Position numbers and translations under genes: made by a program. The notes beneath the pieces are model-generated. The model did not search any database. It saw nothing but the letters and a program-made list of their open reading frames with translations, and was not told the origin of the DNA. From an uncultured Clostridia bacterium (GTDB lineage: Bacteria > Bacillota > Clostridia > TANB77 > CAG-508): 9,271 bases of DNA. Positions 4,346 through 9,271 of this stretch are shown here, in pieces. Every line of letters begins with the position of its first letter. Position 1 is the stretch's first letter. The DNA lies in NCBI GenBank assembly GCA_947589135.1, contig CANPZT010000048.1, forward strand, positions 1 through 9,271, read 5' to 3'.

Positions 4346-6691
4346 TTATAATTTTTTAAATAACCAATTTAACAATACAAAATTAATAGCAGAAATTATC
4401 AAAATTCTAGTTACCACAGGAAAAATAGAAATTAAAGGAACAATATTAAAGAAAGGTCCAAAAGTAGTTAATCCAATAATAAAAATAAGTATCATAGTAA
4501 CTGCAAGTACTAATCTATATATAGAAATTGGTAATTTAGTATCTTCGCTTTTTTTAGAAGGAACAAAAGTAAGCAATAACATTAATCCACAAATACCAGT
4601 AGAAATGACACACAAGCTTGAAAAATATTTTTCTGGAATAATATTATACTTATTTAACATTGCTAATGAAAAGATATTAATAACAGCAGTTAATCCAGTA
4701 GGTAAGGCTTTTGAAATTATATTTTTTAAAAAATCACCCTTAATTCTTTCTTTATTTGGTTCTAATGCTAACATAAAAGATGGAATACCAATAGTTACAA
4801 GACTAATTAAGCTTAGCTGAATAGGTACAAATGGGTATTCTTCACTCATTAATAAAAACATTATAGCAAGCAAAGTAGAGTAAATAGTTTTTACTAAAAA
4901 CAAAGATGCGGACCTTTGAATATTATTAATTGTTCGTCTTCCTTCTGCTACTATTTTAGGCATAGAAGCAAAATTAGAATTAAGTAATATAAGATTTGAA
5001 ATATTTTTAGTAGCATCACTACCATTTGACATTGCAATACTACAATCTGCTTCTTTTAAAGCTAAAACATCATTAACACCATCACCAGTCATTGCAACAG
5101 TTCTACCATTTGATTTCATAGCATTAATTAAATCTTTTTTTTGTGTAGGAGAAACCCTACCAAAAATAGAGAATTCTGAAACAATATCATTTATTTGTGA
5201 ACTGTCTTTTAATGTAGACATATCAAAATATTTTTTATAATTTTTAATACCAACTCTTTTTGCAATTTTTGATACTGTAATAGGATTATCTCCAGAAATA
5301 ATTTTTATATCTACTCCTTGCTTGTCAAAATATTTTATCGTGCTAGGAGCTTCTTTTCTAATTTTATCTGATATTAATATGTAACCAATCAATTTAATAT
5401 CTTGTGGTAATTTATTTTTTTCATCAAAATTGTTATTACTATGTACTAAAACTAAAACACGAAAGTCTTTTGAATATTCTTCAATCTGTTTTTTATATGT
5501 TTCAAAATCTTGTTTTAAAACATATTCTGGAGCACCTAAAATATAAGATCCTAAATCTTTAAAATTAATTCCAGACCATTTTAAATCAGAAGAAAAGGCA
5601 ACTTTTTTATTAGGTGTAAATTCAGTTGTTATTGTAGAAAATTTGTCTTTAATAGCTAACATTGTGGAATTTTCGTCTTCAGAAAATTTAGCAAAATTTG
5701 ATAAAATGTTGTTCATGTCATTTTTATTTCCGTCAACAACAATAAAGTCTTTTACTTCCATAGAGCCTTCTGTTAAAGTACCAGTCTTGTCTAAACATAG
5801 AGTGTCTACTCTAGCTAAAGTTTCAATACAATATAAATCTTGAACTAAAACTTTAGATTTAGATAGGCGAGTAACACTTACTGCTAAAACTGTACTTGTT
5901 AAAAGAACGAGACCTTCAGGTATCATACCAATTAAAGCTGCAATTGTTTGAACAACAGCTTCATTAAAAGATGTACCTTGTAAAACTAGCTGACTATAAA
6001 ACAAAGCAATACCAATTGGAACAATTAAAAAAGTTAGAAATTTTATAATTTTATTTAAAGAAGACATGATTTCAGATTTAGTCTTTTTTATTAGTTTAGC
6101 ACCATTTGAAATTTGAGCGGTATAATTGTCATTTCCAATATGCTCAACTTTTGCAACACATTTACCACTAACAATATAGCTACCAGACAAAACCATATCT
6201 CCAGGATTTTTAGTAACATTATCAGGTTCTCCTGTAATATAAGATTCATCAACTAATACAGTTCCTTGCTTAATAATACTATCAGTCACAACTTGGTTTC
6301 CAGTAGAAAATTCTATTAAATCATCTAAAACAAGAGAATTAATATCAATTTGTATTTTTTTTGAATTTCTAATAACCTTTGCTTTACTACTTGCCATAAT
6401 TGATAATTTATCAACAACTCTTTTAGAATGAATTTCTTGAATAGAACTAATAGCAGTATTAATAATAACAATTAATAAAAACAACATATTTTTGTAAGAG
6501 CCAACAACAAAAATACTAATTGCAAAAAATAAATTTAAAAGATTAAATAAAGTAAAAAAATTTTCGAATAAAATTTGCTTAATTGATTTTGTAGGGAGAG
6601 AAGTATCATAATTAACTAAATTATTATTAATTCGTTCATTTACTTGTTCATTTGTTAATCCAATATCTATCTTTGGTTCATATCTTTCCAT
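4346..6691 (-). CDS. CtpE/Exp7-type cation-transporting P-type ATPase
   Basis: A 781-aa full-length P-type ATPase. Order of motifs: a hydrophobic pair at about 44-62 and 67-84, actuator-domain DESYITGEP (148-156), a hydrophobic pair at about 215-235 and 244-272 with the ion-site motif PEGL (258-261), phosphorylation site DKTGTLTEG (Asp301), nucleotide-domain LGAPE (385-389), SGDNP (466-470), and hinge TGDGVNDVLALKEAD (535-549). Membrane helices follow from about 595 to the end. PEGL with VLVQDLYCIETLARVD just before the phosphorylation site is the signature of the CtpE/Exp7 group. Mycobacterial CtpE has been linked to calcium uptake, so Ca2+ is the likeliest cargo, but this is family knowledge only. 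The TGE glutamate needed for dephosphorylation is kept, with Pro instead of the common Ser after it. AGGAGA precedes the ATG, and a TATAAT at 6723-6718 lies upstream with no clear -35. No strong terminator follows. Confidence 0.9.
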   Translation of the reverse strand: MERYEPKIDIGLTNEQVNERINNNLVNYDTSLPTKSIKQILFENFFTLFNLLNLFFAISIFVVGSYKNMLFLLIVIINTAISSIQEIHSKRVVDKLSIMASSKAKVIRNSKKIQIDINSLVLDDLIEFSTGNQVVTDSIIKQGTVLVDESYITGEPDNVTKNPGDMVLSGSYIVSGKCVAKVEHIGNDNYTAQISNGAKLIKKTKSEIMSSLNKIIKFLTFLIVPIGIALFYSQLVLQGTSFNEAVVQTIAALIGMIPEGLVLLTSTVLAVSVTRLSKSKVLVQDLYCIETLARVDTLCLDKTGTLTEGSMEVKDFIVVDGNKNDMNNILSNFAKFSEDENSTMLAIKDKFSTITTEFTPNKKVAFSSDLKWSGINFKDLGSYILGAPEYVLKQDFETYKKQIEEYSKDFRVLVLVHSNNNFDEKNKLPQDIKLIGYILISDKIRKEAPSTIKYFDKQGVDIKIISGDNPITVSKIAKRVGIKNYKKYFDMSTLKDSSQINDIVSEFSIFGRVSPTQKKDLINAMKSNGRTVAMTGDGVNDVLALKEADCSIAMSNGSDATKNISNLILLNSNFASMPKIVAEGRRTINNIQRSASLFLVKTIYSTLLAIMFLLMSEEYPFVPIQLSLISLVTIGIPSFMLALEPNKERIKGDFLKNIISKALPTGLTAVINIFSLAMLNKYNIIPEKYFSSLCVISTGICGLMLLLTFVPSKKSEDTKLPISIYRLVLAVTMILIFIIGLTTFGPFFNIVPLISIFPVVTRILIISAINFVLLNWLFKKL

Positions 6692-6841
6692 ATTTATTCT
6701 CCTAATTTTGTCATTTTATTATAGTAAATTTTATCATATTGAAATATAAAAGTCTAGAAAGAAATACTAGTGTTTTTACATTTTTTATTAAAAAGAATAA
6801 ATAAGAAAAATATATATGAAATAAAATAACAAAACGATAAA

Positions 6842-6871
6842 GACCGCTTCTAAGAAATAATAGAAGCGATC
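6842..6871 (-). terminator. Intrinsic terminator of the spore-coat operon
   Basis: On the minus strand GATCGCTTCTA pairs with TAGAAGCGGTC (11 bp, one G-U pair) around an 8-base loop, followed by TTTATCGTTTTG. It begins 8 bases after the stop codon of the second spore-coat gene. Confidence 0.85.
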
Positions 6872-6878
6872 TAGAAAA

Positions 6879-7127
6879 TTAATTTTGAGCAGAAAATTTA
6901 TTCTTTACAGTATCAATTTTAGTTTGTTCAACTGTTTGAGTTTGATACCAACCTTTTTCAGCCATTAAATTATATAACTTGTTTTGAATATCCAAAGATA
7001 CATTCAAAGCTTCTTTGAAAGCTGTATGGACTTCAGCAGTTGTTGATTCAATAGTTCCATGAAGATATAAATCACAAACACCTTTTATGATTAACAATTC
7101 TTTTTCCATTAAATCTTTATCTTCCAT
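6879..7127 (-). CDS. CotF-family spore coat protein, distal gene of pair
   Basis: An 82-aa protein recognised as a CotF-type coat protein by KELLIIKGVCDLYLHGTIES (in part), VHTAFKEALNVSLDIQNKLY and the MAEKGWY motif near residues 55-61. The C-terminus is polar (QTQTVEQTKIDTVKNKFSAQN in part), as in clostridial relatives. These small helical proteins are deposited on the forespore and become part of the coat. No signal peptide or membrane segment is seen. AAGGAGG overlaps the stop codon of the upstream gene, and the gap between the two genes is 10 bases, so they are co-transcribed and probably translationally coupled. The operon ends at the hairpin just downstream. Confidence 0.85.
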   Translation of the reverse strand: MEDKDLMEKELLIIKGVCDLYLHGTIESTTAEVHTAFKEALNVSLDIQNKLYNLMAEKGWYQTQTVEQTKIDTVKNKFSAQN

Positions 7128-7137
7128 AATATCCTCC

Positions 7138-7311
7138 TTATAATAGATTTAAAAATTTGTTAAATAATTCAGTATGTTTTTGTTCTAACTCTCCTATAAA
7201 AGTAGAAAGAGTAGTATCAGTTAATTGACTAGATGTTTTTTTACTACATGATTTCATAAAATTTTCATGTCCTAAAGCATCTTCAACATATAAAAGTTCT
7301 TTTTGTGTCAT
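7138..7311 (-). CDS. Small CotF-like spore coat protein, proximal gene of pair
   Basis: A 57-aa protein with the pattern MTQKELLYVEDALGHENF near the N-terminus and ELEQKHTELFNKFLNLL at the C-terminus, typical of the short coat-protein partner encoded beside a CotF-type gene in Clostridia. It would form a helical hairpin. The ATG at 7311 was chosen because AGGTGGTGAT lies directly upstream and the family sequence begins at MTQKEL; an in-frame upstream start at 7341 would add ten hydrophobic residues and has no ribosome site. Expression is expected in the mother cell during sporulation, but I could not identify a convincing SigE or SigK promoter in the AT-rich 130 bases upstream. Pairing with the downstream CotF gene is the main contextual support. 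Confidence 0.75.
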   Translation of the reverse strand: MTQKELLYVEDALGHENFMKSCSKKTSSQLTDTTLSTFIGELEQKHTELFNKFLNLL

Positions 7312-7452
7312 AATATCACCACCTAAAAATAGTATTAACAAAATTTAAAAGTTTATACGAAATATGGAAAACAATCTAAGTATAAGTAACACTTTTTTCA
7401 TTTTTTTATATGATATAAAATGAGAAGATATCCTAAATAAAAAAATATTTTA

Positions 7453-7483
7453 TGCCTTTTGTATATTGAACATAACAAAGGCA
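7453..7483 (+). other. Leader inverted repeat upstream of the DUF305 gene
   Basis: TGCCTTTTGT (7453-7462) and ACAAAGGCA (7475-7483) form a 9-bp stem with one bulged T and a 12-base loop. It ends about 7 bases before the ribosome site of the DUF305 gene. It could be an operator or an RNA hairpin that influences translation. No U-tract follows, so it is not a terminator. Confidence 0.4.
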
Positions 7484-7504
7484 AGAAAGAGAGGGAAAGT
7501 ATTT

Positions 7505-8068
7505 ATGGAAAATAAGAAAATAATGGAGGCAAAAAGATACTTAAATAGATTTGACCAAATTTTAAATCAAATGGCAAATAAAATGCTAACAAGAGATATT
7601 ATTGGAAATATAACAATTGATTTTATTGAATGTATGATACCACATCATCAGGCTGCAATATACATGTGCGAAAACTTATTACAATATACAGATTATGAAC
7701 CATTAGAAGAAATTGCAAGAGGAATTATAAAAATGCAAACAAGGGGAATTGAACAAATGAAAGAGATAGCAAAAACTACATCAGGATATTACAATACTCC
7801 AAGAGATGTAAATCATTATATGGCAAGATATTATGAAATTACAAAAAATATGATTTATAGAATGAAAAATAGTCCTAGATGTGTTAATATCAATTTGAGC
7901 TTTGTAAATGAGATGATACCTCATCATGAAGGAGCAATTGCTATGTGTCATAATTTACTACAATATAATATTGACCCTAGATTAGTAGATGTAGCAAATA
8001 CAATTATTGAGGAACAAAGCGAAGGTGTGAGAGAATTAGAAGAAGTAAGAAGTGATTTGTGCAAATAA
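7505..8068 (+). CDS. Tandemly duplicated DUF305 protein, putative metal-binding
   Basis: A 187-aa protein made of two DUF305-like units 93 residues apart. Unit 1 has MIPHHQAAIYMCENLLQY (44-61) and unit 2 MIPHHEGAIAMCHNLLQY (137-154); both are followed by a matching helix (EIARGIIKMQTRGIEQM and DVANTIIEEQSEGVREL). DUF305 is a ferritin-like four-helix family, and its cyanobacterial member CopM binds copper. The paired His47/His48 and His140/His141, with Met54-Cys55 and Met147-Cys148, are plausible ligands. Most DUF305 proteins I know have HxxMA rather than MC at this point, so the cysteines are notable. There is no signal peptide, whereas CopM-like members are exported, so a cytosolic or spore-associated role is more likely. 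The ATG at 7505 is chosen over an in-frame TTG at 7466 because GAGGGAAAG lies just upstream of it. It is a single-gene unit with its own terminator. Confidence 0.8.
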   Translation: MENKKIMEAKRYLNRFDQILNQMANKMLTRDIIGNITIDFIECMIPHHQAAIYMCENLLQYTDYEPLEEIARGIIKMQTRGIEQMKEIAKTTSGYYNTPRDVNHYMARYYEITKNMIYRMKNSPRCVNINLSFVNEMIPHHEGAIAMCHNLLQYNIDPRLVDVANTIIEEQSEGVRELEEVRSDLCK

Positions 8069-8093
8069 TTTGTTGAATATTATCTGTTCCTTT

Positions 8094-8125
8094 ATAAGAT
8101 GATTCGTTTGAACCATCTTATTTTT
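8094..8125 (+). terminator. Intrinsic terminator of the DUF305 gene
   Basis: ATAAGATG (8094-8101) pairs with CATCTTAT (8114-8121). After one mismatch a further 3 bp (TTC/GAA) close a GTTT loop. A TTTTC tract follows. It lies 25 bases past the stop codon. Confidence 0.8.
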
Positions 8126-8181
8126 CTATATAAATTTTTTTGTAATTCATACAATTTTTTGAGTAAATTAGAAAAAAGTTA

Positions 8182-8210
8182 TTGAAATATTGAAAAAGCT
8201 ATAGTATAAT
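8182..8210 (+). promoter_or_regulatory. SigA-type promoter of the helix-turn-helix/TPR gene
   Basis: TTGAAA (8182-8187) and a perfect TATAAT (8205-8210) are 17 bases apart. Transcription would start near 8217, leaving a leader of about 90 bases before the ATG at 8309. I see no convincing riboswitch or attenuator in that leader. Confidence 0.8.
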
Positions 8211-8308
8211 CAAATTCGTCAATTACTTTATCTTCCTAATGAAACGTAGTAAAAAATTCAAGATATAAGAGTAATAATATAATATTTATGAAAATGGAGA
8301 AAAGTTTT

Positions 8309-9199
8309 ATGATAAAACAAAATGATATAGAAGAAATAATTAGTTTAATTCATAATGGTTTTGATATAGATTTATTGGCATTTGAATTAGATATACCTAT
8401 TGAACAATTAAAAAAGTATGAAGAACAATTAAAATTAAGAAAATTTGCAAAAGAATCGGTAAAAAATGGAAACATACAGTTTGCTATTGAAAAGTTAAAT
8501 AACTTTATAGATAGTACAGATAATAATATTGTTGAAAGAGTAATGTTACTAAAATTAAAAGCCTATGCTGATGGAACTAGTATAGCTAAAGAGGATTTAC
8601 AACAAATAGAATTAGCGAAAAAAGAAATTGGCTTTTCAAGAGATATAGATGAAATTTTAAATGAACTTCAAGTACAAATACCTAGAAAAAAAGGTAGTAA
8701 TATTAGAAAAAAGACAAATCAAGAGCCATCAGTAAAGCAAAAAAATGATATTGTTATTGAAGAAGAAACTGATGAAGAAGAAATTGAAATGCCAGATTAT
8801 GGAGAAGTCATAAATAAATATAAAAGAGAAATTGAAAAAAAGCCAAATCAATCTTTAACTGAAAGAAATTTGTTAGCATTTACATATTTTAAATCAGGCA
8901 GAATAGATGAAGCAAGAAATGAATTATCATCAATAATTGAACAATTTAATAGTTATATGGCTTATAGACAAATAATTCATTTAGAAAAAGAAGAAGAAAA
9001 TTTAGATGATGCTAAATTATGGGCTTATGAGGCAATAGAAAAATTTCCAAATAGTATTGCCATTAGAGAACAACTTATATCAATTGCAAGAGAAGAAAAT
9101 GATAATAAAGAAATAATTAAACTATTAAGAGAAATTAATGATATTGATTCAAATAATAAAAAAAGTTTAGAAATAATTAACAGAATAGAAGAAAAATGA
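8309..9199 (+). CDS. Helix-turn-helix plus TPR-repeat protein of unknown function
   Basis: A 296-aa protein I do not recognise as a named gene. Residues 7-42 (IEEIISLIHNGFDIDLLAFE then LDIPIEQLKKYEEQL) look like a small helix-turn-helix, with the spacing of resolvase or sigma-like DNA-binding units. Residues 47-120 are helical and repeat-like. A charged linker follows: basic (RKKGSNIRKK, 127-136), then strongly acidic (EEETDEEEIE, 151-160). Residues about 184-295 contain TPR-like helical pairs (NLLAFTYFKSGRIDEARNEL; DDAKLWAYEAIEKFPNS), a fold for protein-protein contact. No signal peptide or membrane segment is present. It may be a regulator or adaptor that couples DNA or sigma-factor contact to a partner; that is inference. 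The ATG at 8309 is preferred because GGAGA (8296-8300) lies 8 bases upstream; ATGs at 8288 and 8294 precede or overlap that site. No terminator is evident in the last 72 bases of the window. Confidence 0.7.
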   Translation: MIKQNDIEEIISLIHNGFDIDLLAFELDIPIEQLKKYEEQLKLRKFAKESVKNGNIQFAIEKLNNFIDSTDNNIVERVMLLKLKAYADGTSIAKEDLQQIELAKKEIGFSRDIDEILNELQVQIPRKKGSNIRKKTNQEPSVKQKNDIVIEEETDEEEIEMPDYGEVINKYKREIEKKPNQSLTERNLLAFTYFKSGRIDEARNELSSIIEQFNSYMAYRQIIHLEKEEENLDDAKLWAYEAIEKFPNSIAIREQLISIAREENDNKEIIKLLREINDIDSNNKKSLEIINRIEEK

Positions 9200-9271
9200 C
9201 TATAAATATTATTCGACAAGTGAAAAGTTAAATGCAATTCTGTAAAGTAAATGAAATTTGTATAAGAAAAA

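Noticed and set aside
4605..4820. Plus-strand 71-aa frame inside the P-type ATPase gene (and another at 5643-5843)
   Set aside because: Both are antisense to well-conserved ATPase sequence, lack a family signature, and are explained as shadow frames.
7312..7440. SigE, SigG or SigK promoter for the spore-coat operon
   Set aside because: CATA-like motifs occur by chance in this AT-rich stretch, and none had a matching -35 at proper spacing.
8217..8308. Leader of the helix-turn-helix/TPR gene as a riboswitch
   Set aside because: I found no conserved riboswitch core or substantial stem; the only mini-frame (ATG AAA CGT TAG at 8239) lacks a ribosome site.
9200..9271. Possible promoter or terminator in the last 72 bases
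   Set aside because: No stem with a U-tract and no -35/-10 pair with credible spacing could be found.

Overview
The window looks like chromosome from a very AT-rich, spore-forming, anaerobic low-GC Firmicute (Clostridia). Evidence: strong AGGAGG-type ribosome sites, SigA-like TTGACA/TATAAT promoters, a two-gene CotF-type spore-coat operon, and A/T-ending codons throughout. TGA ends the last gene and tryptophan is written TGG, so the standard bacterial code applies. No species can be named from what is visible.

Layout. Bases 1-55 are the 3' end of a group II intron on the + strand (domain VI with its bulged branch-point adenosine); the rest lies left of the window. Next comes a DUF1836 protein with a MerR-like helix-turn-helix (minus), divergent from an AMP-forming fatty-acyl ligase (plus). 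Their shared intergenic region holds back-to-back promoters and two palindromes, one shaped like a FapR operator. A stand-alone phage-type DUF1064 nuclease gene (minus) converges on the ligase, and the shared terminator hairpin overlaps its stop codon. A ferritin-like di-iron protein (plus) follows, then a 37-bp palindrome, then a RelB/DinJ-YafQ toxin-antitoxin pair (minus) in which the toxin is frameshifted. A CtpE/Exp7-type P-type ATPase (minus), the CotF-type operon (minus), a tandemly duplicated DUF305 protein (plus) and a helix-turn-helix/TPR protein (plus) complete the window.

How the genes relate. Apart from the toxin-antitoxin and spore-coat pairs, these are single-gene units with their own terminators or promoters, so the window is not one pathway. 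The DUF1836/ligase divergon is the best case for a local regulator-target pair. The ferritin-like protein, the cation ATPase and the His/Met/Cys-bearing DUF305 protein share a possible metal theme, but nothing in the sequence ties them into one system. The intron, the solitary phage-type nuclease and the decayed toxin-antitoxin locus are the accessory or mobile traces.

I see no convincing wholly new system. The most notable points are the intron end abutting DUF1836, the FapR-like palindrome, the single-base toxin frameshift and the doubled DUF305 domain. No gene-free stretch exceeds 300 bases. No tRNA, rRNA or CRISPR array is visible.
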